The notes below the pieces were generated by a model, which had not been told where the DNA came from, did not search any database, and saw only the letters and a program-made list of their open reading frames with translations. From Clostridium neonatale (GTDB taxonomy: Bacteria; Bacillota; Clostridia; Clostridiales; Clostridiaceae): DNA of 64,000 nucleotides. The translations under genes and the position numbers were made by a program. Of the stretch, positions 53,743 to 62,573 are shown piece after piece. The first letter of the stretch is position 1. Every line of letters begins with the position of its first letter. The stretch covers positions 2,546,115 through 2,610,114 of the forward strand of contig NZ_LN890328.1 of NCBI RefSeq assembly GCF_001458595.1, given 5' to 3'.

Positions 53743-54813
53743 CTATTTAAAATTATTTTTTCCCATATACTCATCAACATTATCTGCTGTAATTTTTGTA
53801 TATGATACTTTTATACTTTTTTTATTCTTTAATTCACTTATAGCATTAACATTTCCATTAGTTGCAAGTTCATATGCAATATCAAATATATATTTTCCCT
53901 GTTGCTTATAATTATTAAATACAGTTCCTAGCATAATATTATTTTTTATATATGGAAGTATATCAAAAATACCGTCTGCTCCAACTATAACAGGCATTTC
54001 ATCTGCACTAATATTTGAATTTTCCAGTGCCTTTATAGCCCCAAGTGCCATAGCATCATTATTACAAAATACAGCCTCTATAGTATTATCATATTCATCT
54101 AACCATCTTGTCATCTTTTCATACGCTTGTGAGCTTTGCCAGTTTGCGATATCATCTCCAACTTTTTCAACTTCTATTCCCTCACTTATCATAGTTTTTA
54201 TACAATACTCAGTTCGTATTAAAGCATCTTGATGTTCTGGATCCCCTTCAAGAATTACATATTGAATTTTTCCATCCTTATTTTTATCAACTCTATATGG
54301 ATCCTTCTTATAAAAATTGCTGATTATTTCTGCCTGCATCTTACCTGATTCTTCTGATTTTCCTCCAACATAATAAACTTTGTCCCATAAATTCATGTCT
54401 TCTTCAACTGGTTCACTATTAAAAAAAACTACAGGTATATCTGCCTTTTTACATTTATCAATAATAGCTGATGCAGTTGTTCTATCAAACATGCTTATAC
54501 AAATAACATCATAATCTCGCTCTATAAAATTATCTACTTGCTCATATTGTGTTATTACACTTTTAGCTCCATCTACAATATTAACAGTAATCTCATATTC
54601 ACTAGAACCTTCCTTCTCTCTTGCTATACTTTCTATCTGCTTACCTAGAGATAATATAAACGGATCATTTTGATCAAATAATGTTACACCTATTTTTATT
54701 TTCTTAGCATCACTTTTATTTAATTTACTCTTAATAGAACTACAACCAATATAGAAATTAGATATAAAGATAATTAAAATAATAGATGTTATTCTTTTAA
54801 CATAATAAGACAT
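53743..54813 (-). CDS. Galactose/glucose-binding lipoprotein, MglB-like
   Basis: 356 residues. Lipoprotein signal ending FYIGCSS (Cys ~24). Type I periplasmic-binding fold (KIGVTLFDQNDPFILSLGKQ). DKNKDGKIQYVILEGDPEHQDA reproduces the EF-hand-like calcium loop that is diagnostic of the E. coli galactose-binding protein. FCNNDAMALGAIKAL and VIVGADGIFDIL are sugar-contact regions. It is last in a unit with a histidine kinase, response regulator and anchored binding protein, so it may deliver galactose to the sensor or to MglAC. The transporter's own MglB may lie before mglA, outside the window. Confidence 0.85.
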   Translation of the reverse strand: MSYYVKRITSIILIIFISNFYIGCSSIKSKLNKSDAKKIKIGVTLFDQNDPFILSLGKQIESIAREKEGSSEYEITVNIVDGAKSVITQYEQVDNFIERDYDVICISMFDRTTASAIIDKCKKADIPVVFFNSEPVEEDMNLWDKVYYVGGKSEESGKMQAEIISNFYKKDPYRVDKNKDGKIQYVILEGDPEHQDALIRTEYCIKTMISEGIEVEKVGDDIANWQSSQAYEKMTRWLDEYDNTIEAVFCNNDAMALGAIKALENSNISADEMPVIVGADGIFDILPYIKNNIMLGTVFNNYKQQGKYIFDIAYELATNGNVNAISELKNKKSIKVSYTKITADNVDEYMGKNNFK

Positions 54814-54830
54814 ATTTTTATAAACCCTCC

Positions 54831-55808
54831 CTATCGAATAAATAAAAATAGTAACCTCTGATTTTCTCTTGAATACATGTTGTCTCTTGTTATTATTTCA
54901 GATAAAATAACATCACTATTAAAGTCAGAATCCTTTATATATTTTATAGCATTTTTTACTCCTAAATACCCAATGTTAAATTGATTTTCTAATGCAATAC
55001 CATTTATAATATCTTGGTCTAAAAAAGAGATTATTTTTCTTGTGTTTCCTGTACCATAAACCTTAACATTAGTAATTTCTTTATTTGTACTTAAAAGTTC
55101 ACTTTTGGCTTGTGCTATACTTTCTAATATTTCTGCATTAAATGATACTATTACATTAGCTTTACCACTCTGTAGTAATTTTTTTGCTTCATCATAATAT
55201 GTTATATTGGAATCACTTTCAAATTCAACGATATCATATGGAGCAGTTTTTTCTAAGACGCTAATTATTCCATTACAACGTTCTTCTATTATATCTGATT
55301 TTAAATGATCTTTAATTATAACAACTTTTTTTTCATTAGGTACTACGTTTAAAATTTCATTTCCTATGTTTACTCCTATACTATAATTATCAAAAGTAAC
55401 ACTGTTTATTTTATAGTTCTCTTCTGGATAAGACTCTAGTGAAATGACTGGTATATTCTTATTAACTTTTTCTATTGTTTCTTTTAAATACTCATATTTT
55501 ATAGGTGCAATTAGTATTGCATTAGCTTCACTTTTACTTTCACTTAATAATAGTTCCTTTTGTTCTTCTAAAAAATCATCTTTTGATAAAGTAATAACTC
55601 TTATATTAGCATTTAATTCTTCTGCAGCTTGCTCAGCCCCTGCCTTCATTGTGATTGAACTTTCGTTGATTCCACTATCTGTTATTATAGAAATATTATA
55701 AGTCATATTTTCTTTTTCTATATTTATAATTTCATTTAAAAGGACTATAAACGAAAAAACAACTAATATAAATAGTATAAAAAATGATTTTTTCTTAATT
55801 TTATACAT
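54831..55808 (-). CDS. Membrane-anchored sugar-binding protein of sensor system
   Basis: 325 residues. One N-terminal hydrophobic segment (FFILFILVVFSFIVLLNEI) with no lipobox, so it is an uncleaved anchor. A periplasmic-binding-protein fold follows (YNISIITDSGINESS; AILIAPIKYEYLKETI; VSFNAEILESIAQAK). Its ATG overlaps the histidine-kinase stop codon (TAATG). Layout and anchoring resemble XylFII of C. beijerinckii, which binds xylose and acts through its partner kinase LytS. The ligand here is probably galactose, by neighbourhood. Confidence 0.75.
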   Translation of the reverse strand: MYKIKKKSFFILFILVVFSFIVLLNEIINIEKENMTYNISIITDSGINESSITMKAGAEQAAEELNANIRVITLSKDDFLEEQKELLLSESKSEANAILIAPIKYEYLKETIEKVNKNIPVISLESYPEENYKINSVTFDNYSIGVNIGNEILNVVPNEKKVVIIKDHLKSDIIEERCNGIISVLEKTAPYDIVEFESDSNITYYDEAKKLLQSGKANVIVSFNAEILESIAQAKSELLSTNKEITNVKVYGTGNTRKIISFLDQDIINGIALENQFNIGYLGVKNAIKYIKDSDFNSDVILSEIITRDNMYSRENQRLLFLFIR

Positions 55809-57616
55809 TAATTCGTCCCCTCTTCAATTTGATCTTCATCATATCTAATACAAGGCATATTAATTCTTATCATTGTCCCTTCATCAGGTTCACTATATAT
55901 ACTTACACCATATTTTTCTCCAAAATATATTTTTATTCTATCGTTTACATTTTTAATACCAATTCCTGAACCCTTGCTTTTATTTTTTCTTTCTTTTTTT
56001 AGCAAATTCATAGCTTCATCTTCTGTCATTCCTAAACCATTATCTATAACTTCTATGAATAAATTATCATCATTTATATATAATTTTATTATTATTTCAC
56101 CATCCCCATCCATAAACTCCATACTATGATATATTGCATTTTCAACTAATGGTTGTATTATTAATTTTATACAACACAAATCCAAAGTATTTTCATCATC
56201 TTGTATTTCATAAGTAAACTTATTTTTATATCTTATATTTTGAATAGTTAAATAGTTTCTAACATGTTCAATTTCATTTCTAACAGAAATTATATTTTTT
56301 CCTTTACTTAAGCTTATTCTAAACAGTCTTGCTAATGCTGTTACCATAATAATAGATCCATCATAATTTTCATTTTCAATCATCCAAATTATAGAATCTA
56401 AAGTATTATACAAAAAATGTGGATTTATCTGAGCTTGAAGAGCATTAAGTTCACTCTTCCTTTTGGCTTCCTGTTGCTGAATTATATTTTCCATAAGTAC
56501 ATGCATTTGCTTTATCATTGATTTAATAGCTTTTCCCAAATGTTGAATTTCATATGATCCCTTTATAGAAATATCAACATTATTATCTCCATTTTCTAAT
56601 TGCTTTACAGACTTCTCTAATTCTACAATTGGATTTGTTATACGTACTGATACAATCATATTTAGATAAGAAAATATAAATATTGAGAGTAATAATATAA
56701 ATATAACAATTATACCAACTCTCCTATAATCTGATGTAATATCTTTAATTGGAGTTACGCATACAACCTTCCAGCCTGTATATCCAACTGTTTTTACTGT
56801 AATTAACCTGTCCTCTCCTTTAAATATTTCTTTTATACTGCCATCATCATAAGTTGATGCAACAATATTATTTTCCTCTAGTAAATTAGAATAAATCAAT
56901 TGTTGCTTTGGATGATATATTATTTCTCCATCATTATTAATTAAATATATGTATCCATTTTTCCCCACATCTATATTTCTAAATATTTGCTCTATTCCAC
57001 TAAAATTCATATCAACTAAAAGTACTCCTGAAACAATTTGTCCATCATAGGTTATATCTACTGCTCTACTTAAAGAAACTACCCACCTGTATTGATTATC
57101 ATGATCTATAAATAAATTTTGTACATGCGGTGTTGAAAAATGAAGGTTTTCACTTCTTTTTCTTGCTTTCAAAAACCAATCGCTTTCAGCAGGATTTACT
57201 AAATCCTTCACTTGACCAACAGGTGATGATGACACAACCTTTCCATCTTCTGTAAATACACATATACTTACCAATAAGTCCTTATTTGTTTCATATAATA
57301 AATCCAGCTTATTATTTACATTTGATTCTGAAAAATTATTTTTCTTTAATATACTATAGTATGTCCCATTAGATATTCTCATCATATTTCTAAGGTAACT
57401 TTCCAAACTAGAATTAACCTGTTCAGCTATAAACATATTATTTTCATATACAATTTCTTCTGTAGAATTTATAAAACATACATAAATTGCACCACCAACT
57501 CCAAGCATTCCAATTATACATATAATAGTAAAGGTTGTTGATATTATACTTTGTATACTCGTATTTTCATATCTTTTTAAAACATTATTGATTTTAGAAT
57601 TAATTAATTTGAGCAT
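55808..57616 (-). CDS. Sensor histidine kinase, YesM/LytS type
   Basis: 602 residues. TM1 (~residues 22-45), an outer Cache-type domain (VSSSPVGQVKDLVNPAES; YIYLINNDGEIIYHP; GWKVVCVTPI), TM2 (~285-308), HAMP, and the His_kinase motif QINPHFLYNTLDSIIW with the phosphorylated His. The ATPase domain follows with the N box (VENAIYH) and G boxes (IDNGLG; GSGIGIKNVNDRI). Starts 7 bp after the response regulator and overlaps the anchored binding protein gene. It probably receives the sugar signal from that protein. Confidence 0.9.
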   Translation of the reverse strand: MLKLINSKINNVLKRYENTSIQSIISTTFTIICIIGMLGVGGAIYVCFINSTEEIVYENNMFIAEQVNSSLESYLRNMMRISNGTYYSILKKNNFSESNVNNKLDLLYETNKDLLVSICVFTEDGKVVSSSPVGQVKDLVNPAESDWFLKARKRSENLHFSTPHVQNLFIDHDNQYRWVVSLSRAVDITYDGQIVSGVLLVDMNFSGIEQIFRNIDVGKNGYIYLINNDGEIIYHPKQQLIYSNLLEENNIVASTYDDGSIKEIFKGEDRLITVKTVGYTGWKVVCVTPIKDITSDYRRVGIIVIFILLLSIFIFSYLNMIVSVRITNPIVELEKSVKQLENGDNNVDISIKGSYEIQHLGKAIKSMIKQMHVLMENIIQQQEAKRKSELNALQAQINPHFLYNTLDSIIWMIENENYDGSIIMVTALARLFRISLSKGKNIISVRNEIEHVRNYLTIQNIRYKNKFTYEIQDDENTLDLCCIKLIIQPLVENAIYHSMEFMDGDGEIIIKLYINDDNLFIEVIDNGLGMTEDEAMNLLKKERKNKSKGSGIGIKNVNDRIKIYFGEKYGVSIYSEPDEGTMIRINMPCIRYDEDQIEEGTN

Positions 57617-57623
57617 TGTCTAA

Positions 57624-59225
57624 TCAACTCTTTCTATATTTAGATGGAGATACTTTAAATTTCTTTTTAAATACATAACTAAAATAATTTGCCTCTTGAT
57701 ATCCAACCTTCTCAGCTATAATGTATGTCTTATAATCTGTTGTATTCAAAAGCTTTATTGCTTCTTCTAATCTTATCTCTGTAAGATAATTTACAAAACT
57801 CATATCAGTTTCTTTTTTAAATATAGTTGAAAAATAAGTAGGACTAATATGAAGTTCAGAGCATAACTTCTCTACGGATATATCACTATCCATATAATTA
57901 TTTTTTATATATTCTTTAGCTTTTTCAATAAGAAGCATAGAAGAATTTACTCTTTCGCTCTTTATAATACTATTTATTTTTAATGATTTTTCTAAAAACC
58001 ATTTTTCCATTTCATTTAATGAATTAAACTTTGATAAGTAAGTATAACAATTAAAATCTTCTCCAAAAATTTCATCAATATTACAATTATAACTATCCAC
58101 TAATTTAAACATAGATGTCATAACTTCCATAAGATATATCCTATACTTATTAAACGGCAATAATGACTTTTCTATATTATTAAAAATTTTTCTTATTACA
58201 TTCGTTATATCTTCATTTGAAGATACCTTTATAGCATTTAATAATAATCGTTCATTTTCACTATCAAAATGAAGATTACATGTAACATTTTTTTCTACAT
58301 CTTCGATATAGATAACCTTTTCACTTCCAAATATAACTCTATATTCTAATGCATTTTGTGCATATTTATATGATAGTGATATTTTTTCTGATAAATTAAC
58401 AACATTTCCTATACCTATTGATATACTCAAACCCATAATTCGCTTAAAATTTTTCACAACCTCATCTAGTTTGTTTATAAATATTTTAATTTCGTTTATT
58501 TCTTTTAAATTACCAATCACAACTATTTCTTTTAAATATAAAAAACTAATATAATTGCAGTAATCAGTCATAGCCTCTTCTATAAACTTTTGTAAGGAAA
58601 TAAACATAAGTTCATCTTTATCTGAATATTGACTCCTATTTAGTATCTCATTATCAAGTTTAATAATCCCTACACAAAACCATTCATTATTAAAATTTAT
58701 ATTGAGCCTTTCTATTTGTTTATTCCAATCACTTTGAAAAATACGTCCTTCAATGACTCCTACTAAAAATTGATCTCTAATCACTGGAAGACTTTCAAGA
58801 TAATATTTTTCTAATGTTTCTAAATTTCTTTTTTCATTGAATTCTTTGTCAAGATTCATTTTTAGTTTTTTAAGAATTTCAACAATTTCCAATGAATTAA
58901 TAGGTTTAAGTACGTATTCGATTACATTAAATTTAATAGCTTCTTTTGCATATTCAAAATCATCACATCCTGAAAATACAATCACCTTAGTTGTAGGCAT
59001 CACTTCTCTCAACTTTTTACCTAATTCTAATCCATCCATAAATGGCATTCTAATATCTGTCATTATAACATCTGGCTGCAATTTTTCTGATTTTTCAAGA
59101 GCTTCTTGTCCATTTTCTGCATCACCTACAACCATAAAACCCAGTTTTTCCCAACTAATCTTTTTTATTATTCCAAGCCTTATCTCTTCTTCATCATCAA
59201 CTATTAAAATTTTGTATAAATCCAT
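57624..59225 (-). CDS. AraC-type response regulator, YesN
   Basis: 533 residues. Receiver domain with acidic pair DD10-11, phospho-acceptor D57 (VIMTDIRMPFMDG) and Lys in YVLKPINS. A ~270-residue linker of unknown fold follows. The C-terminal AraC DNA-binding domain has two HTH units (SVEKLCSELHISPTYFSTIF; TYIIAEKVGYQEANYFSYVF). ATG 59225 has GAGGTGA about 9 nt upstream; a GTG four codons earlier has none. It is first in the unit with the kinase. Likely targets are the mgl genes and the chemoreceptor. Confidence 0.9.
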   Translation of the reverse strand: MDLYKILIVDDEEEIRLGIIKKISWEKLGFMVVGDAENGQEALEKSEKLQPDVIMTDIRMPFMDGLELGKKLREVMPTTKVIVFSGCDDFEYAKEAIKFNVIEYVLKPINSLEIVEILKKLKMNLDKEFNEKRNLETLEKYYLESLPVIRDQFLVGVIEGRIFQSDWNKQIERLNINFNNEWFCVGIIKLDNEILNRSQYSDKDELMFISLQKFIEEAMTDYCNYISFLYLKEIVVIGNLKEINEIKIFINKLDEVVKNFKRIMGLSISIGIGNVVNLSEKISLSYKYAQNALEYRVIFGSEKVIYIEDVEKNVTCNLHFDSENERLLLNAIKVSSNEDITNVIRKIFNNIEKSLLPFNKYRIYLMEVMTSMFKLVDSYNCNIDEIFGEDFNCYTYLSKFNSLNEMEKWFLEKSLKINSIIKSERVNSSMLLIEKAKEYIKNNYMDSDISVEKLCSELHISPTYFSTIFKKETDMSFVNYLTEIRLEEAIKLLNTTDYKTYIIAEKVGYQEANYFSYVFKKKFKVSPSKYRKS

Positions 59226-59518
59226 TAGTAAATTCACCTCACAACCATAGACTTAAAATATTTCTATAGTAATTATATCATATATATTGAAAAATAAACC
59301 AATACATAATAATCTATTTCTTCACTTCTTTTATTAATTTTATCATTGATGTACTAATGTATCGTAATTTAATATAATTTGTATTTCTATAAAAATTCAA
59401 TTGCTTTCAAAGTTATATTTCAAATATAAGTAGAAAAAAATAAAGTGATAGAAACTCAAAAATCATTTCATAAAAATCATTTTTTACTAATCCATCACTC
59501 TATTGTTTAATTATTTAG

Positions 59519-61225
59519 TTATATATTAATTAATTTAAATTTTTTAATCATACAATCCAAAGTTTCGGCTTGTGCAGTCAATTCTTCACTTGCCGCTGCG
59601 CTTTCCTCTGCTACTGCCGAATTAGATTGAATAACATCTGATATTTGCTCTACTCTATCATTTATTCTATCTATAAATAATGCTTGTTCTTCTGATGATT
59701 TCGCTATATCCATGGCTAGATTTGTGGCTTTTTGAGTATTTTGTACAACTTTTTGTAATGAATCCGATGTTTTAGATGCAATTATTTTTCCACTTTCTAC
59801 TGATTTTATTGAATTTTCTATTAACTCAGTAGTCTTTTTAACTGCTTCTGAAGATTCTTCTGAAAGTTTTCTAACTTCATCTGCAACAACCGCAAATCCT
59901 TTTCCTACCCCTCCAGCTCTTGCTGCCTCTATCGATGCATTAAGTGCTAAAAGATTTGTTTGTTCTGCTATATCATCAATAGTTTTTACTATATTTTTTA
60001 TATTTTTTGATGAATTTTCGATATCTCTCATTGCAACAACCATATTATCCATCTCTTTGTTACTTTCATTTATACGTTTTGCCAATTCTTTTACTATCTC
60101 ATCAGTTTTTTTTGAATTTTTAGAATTACTTTTTACCTGCTTATTTATTTCTCCAATTGATATTTTAAGTTCTTCTATTGCACTTGCTTGATCTGTTGCA
60201 CCTTCTGATAGACTTTGTGCTGTTTTTGATACTTGTTCCGAACCTCCACTCACTTGTGTTGTTGCTTCTTTTATTTCATAGAATGTTTCATTTAGCGATG
60301 ATAAAATATTGTCTAATGAATTCTTAAGCTGTATAAAATCTCCTCTGTAATTTCCATCAGTAGTAATATTTAAATTTCCTTTTGCTATATGTGCTAAAAC
60401 CTCATCTATTTCACTTATATATTCTTTAAGGTTTTTTATCATTTTTTTAAAAGATAATGCTAAGTCTTCAAACTCATCTCCTGTACTACATTCTATTTCT
60501 ACATTTAATTTTCCCTCTGCTATTTTTCCTGCAGCATCTTTGATATTTTCTAATGGATCAGAAATTGATTTTAAAATTTTATTACTTAATTTTGATGATA
60601 TTATAACGAAAAATATTATTGCCATAAATGTAATACATATTGACATTATTTTTAAATATGATAAATTTCTAATAACCTCATCACATTGAGCAATATTAGC
60701 TTCTAATAATTTATTCATATCTTCTTCAACTTTATTTGCTGTGTCTGCACCATTTCCTTTCAATTCATTTTTTGCTTTTTCAATACTTCCTGCTAATGCT
60801 AAATCTAAAACTCTTTCTCTTGTCTTTTTATATTCTATTATGTCATCAGTTAGCTTATTATAAATTTCTTTTTCTTTTGGACTTATTATTGTCTTACTAA
60901 CTTCTAATAATAAATTTTCTATATTACTTGTATTTTTATTTAGTGCTATATTCGCATTATTTAATTCAGTTCTATTAGTTGCCAGTACTACATCTCTTGA
61001 AAGTGCTGTTTGATTATTGAATTCCATTCCAAGTTTTCCTATTGTGCCTTGAGAATACCCATAATTCTGTATAGCATTTTTATATTTATAATTTGTCTGT
61101 ATTAAAAATACAACCCCTAGTAAAGCCAATATAATACCTAAAGAAGATAAATATCTAAATGATTTAATTAATTTTTTTCTTATAGATATGTTACCATGGT
61201 TGGTATCTATTATTTTCTTTTTCAT
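59519..61225 (-). CDS. Methyl-accepting chemotaxis protein with four-helix-bundle sensor
   Basis: 568 residues. TM1 (~25-48), an outer helical ~140-residue domain (4HB_MCP-like, with long heptad-rich helices), TM2 (~193-215), tandem HAMP-like segments and a signalling hairpin with tip AEQTNLLALNASIEAARAGG. A binding-protein-dependent receptor like E. coli Trg would suit its place between mglC and the sugar sensor genes, giving chemotaxis to galactose. That link is inference. AGGAGGAGATG lies before the ATG. A terminator separates it from mglC. Confidence 0.9.
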   Translation of the reverse strand: MKKKIIDTNHGNISIRKKLIKSFRYLSSLGIILALLGVVFLIQTNYKYKNAIQNYGYSQGTIGKLGMEFNNQTALSRDVVLATNRTELNNANIALNKNTSNIENLLLEVSKTIISPKEKEIYNKLTDDIIEYKKTRERVLDLALAGSIEKAKNELKGNGADTANKVEEDMNKLLEANIAQCDEVIRNLSYLKIMSICITFMAIIFFVIISSKLSNKILKSISDPLENIKDAAGKIAEGKLNVEIECSTGDEFEDLALSFKKMIKNLKEYISEIDEVLAHIAKGNLNITTDGNYRGDFIQLKNSLDNILSSLNETFYEIKEATTQVSGGSEQVSKTAQSLSEGATDQASAIEELKISIGEINKQVKSNSKNSKKTDEIVKELAKRINESNKEMDNMVVAMRDIENSSKNIKNIVKTIDDIAEQTNLLALNASIEAARAGGVGKGFAVVADEVRKLSEESSEAVKKTTELIENSIKSVESGKIIASKTSDSLQKVVQNTQKATNLAMDIAKSSEEQALFIDRINDRVEQISDVIQSNSAVAEESAAASEELTAQAETLDCMIKKFKLINI

Positions 61226-61263
61226 TTTAATTCATCTCCTCCTATTAAACTAAAATCTACAAT

Positions 61264-61307
61264 AAGAAGTATCCAAAAATACCTACCACTCTTTTTGGAT
61301 ACTTCTT
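61264..61307 (-). terminator. Terminator after mglC
   Basis: AAGAAGTATCCAAAAA and its exact complement (16 bp) with a 12-nt loop, between mglC and the chemoreceptor start. Confidence 0.85.
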
Positions 61308-61336
61308 ATAATACTGTTCTTGCTTAATATTCGTAA

Positions 61337-62560
61337 TTATTTCTTTTTCTTAGAATATAAATCAAATACTACTGCAAAAAGTAATACGAAACCTTTAATT
61401 GCTTGTTGCCAGTTATTATCTACGCCCATTAGTGACATACCATTGTTAAGTACGCCCATTACAAGTCCTCCAACAACAGCTCCCATAACTCTACCAGTAC
61501 CACCACTTGTTGAAGCACCACCTATATAGCAAGCTGCTAAAGCATCAAGTTCAAAGTTTACACCAGCTTTTGGTTGAGCTGAATTAACACGGGCTGCATA
61601 AGCTAATCCTGCAAGTGCTGCCATTAACCCCATATTTACAAATACTAAAAATTGAGTTTTAGCTACTTTTACACCAGATAATGCTGCTGCTTTTTTATTA
61701 CCACCAACTGCATATACTTGTCTACCAAATACTGTTTTTGTAGTAATAAATGTATATATCACTATTATTATTCCTGCTATTACTAATATGTTTGGTATTC
61801 CTTTATATGATGCCAATACAATAGTCGCTGCATTTATTACTACAATTGAAATAGCTATTTTCATTATGAATATTCCCATTGGGTCAGTATCAAATTTATA
61901 CTTTTCAAGTTTCTTTCTATTTCTTAAGTTATTTAATAATACTATAACTGATAATATTACTCCTACAATGATTGATGATCCAACCAAATAACCTGAACCA
62001 ATTTGGAAGTAAAATAGTGGTGGAATAAATCCAGATCCTAAATTAGCAAAAGATGTAGGGAATGGTGCAATTGTTTTACCATTTAGAATTATCATAGTGA
62101 ATCCTCTAAATATTAATTGACCTGCAAGTGTTACTACAAATCCTGGGATATCCTTATATGCAATCCAATAACCTTGAACAGCACCTACTATCATACCTAT
62201 TGCTATAGCTATTAGTATTGATATTACAGGATTTATTCCTTTATTAACCATCACAACGCCTGCAATGGCACCTACAAATGCACTTACTGAACCTACAGCA
62301 AGATCAACTGTACCTATAATAACTACTAATAGCATCCCAACTGCAAGAATAAGTACATAACCATTCTGCTGAATAAGATTTGTTATATTAAGAGGCTTTA
62401 ACATAATTCCTTTAGTTAAAATCTGAAATATAACAACTACTGCCAATAATGCTATAAGCATCCCATTTTCTTTTATAAATTTATTTACCGAAAGATTTGC
62501 TTCCTTTTTTTTATTTTTCTTTTCCATATTGCCTTTTGTTACAACATTTGCTTCACTCAT
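61337..62560 (-). CDS. mglC: Galactose/methylgalactoside ABC permease
   Basis: 407 residues with about ten hydrophobic helices, a CUT2 monosaccharide permease. VGTVDLAVGSVSAFVGAIAG, then the conserved loop ALSGVKVAKTQFLVFVNMGLMA and ALAACYIGGASTSGGTGRV are MglC/RbsC hallmarks. The central insertion (NNLRNRKKLEKYKFD) makes it longer than E. coli MglC (336). It starts 13 bp after mglA with GGGAGG upstream. Specificity for galactose rests on the neighbouring MglB-like protein. Confidence 0.9.
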   Translation of the reverse strand: MSEANVVTKGNMEKKNKKKEANLSVNKFIKENGMLIALLAVVVIFQILTKGIMLKPLNITNLIQQNGYVLILAVGMLLVVIIGTVDLAVGSVSAFVGAIAGVVMVNKGINPVISILIAIAIGMIVGAVQGYWIAYKDIPGFVVTLAGQLIFRGFTMIILNGKTIAPFPTSFANLGSGFIPPLFYFQIGSGYLVGSSIIVGVILSVIVLLNNLRNRKKLEKYKFDTDPMGIFIMKIAISIVVINAATIVLASYKGIPNILVIAGIIIVIYTFITTKTVFGRQVYAVGGNKKAAALSGVKVAKTQFLVFVNMGLMAALAGLAYAARVNSAQPKAGVNFELDALAACYIGGASTSGGTGRVMGAVVGGLVMGVLNNGMSLMGVDNNWQQAIKGFVLLFAVVFDLYSKKKK

Positions 62561-62573
62561 TATTTTCGCCTCC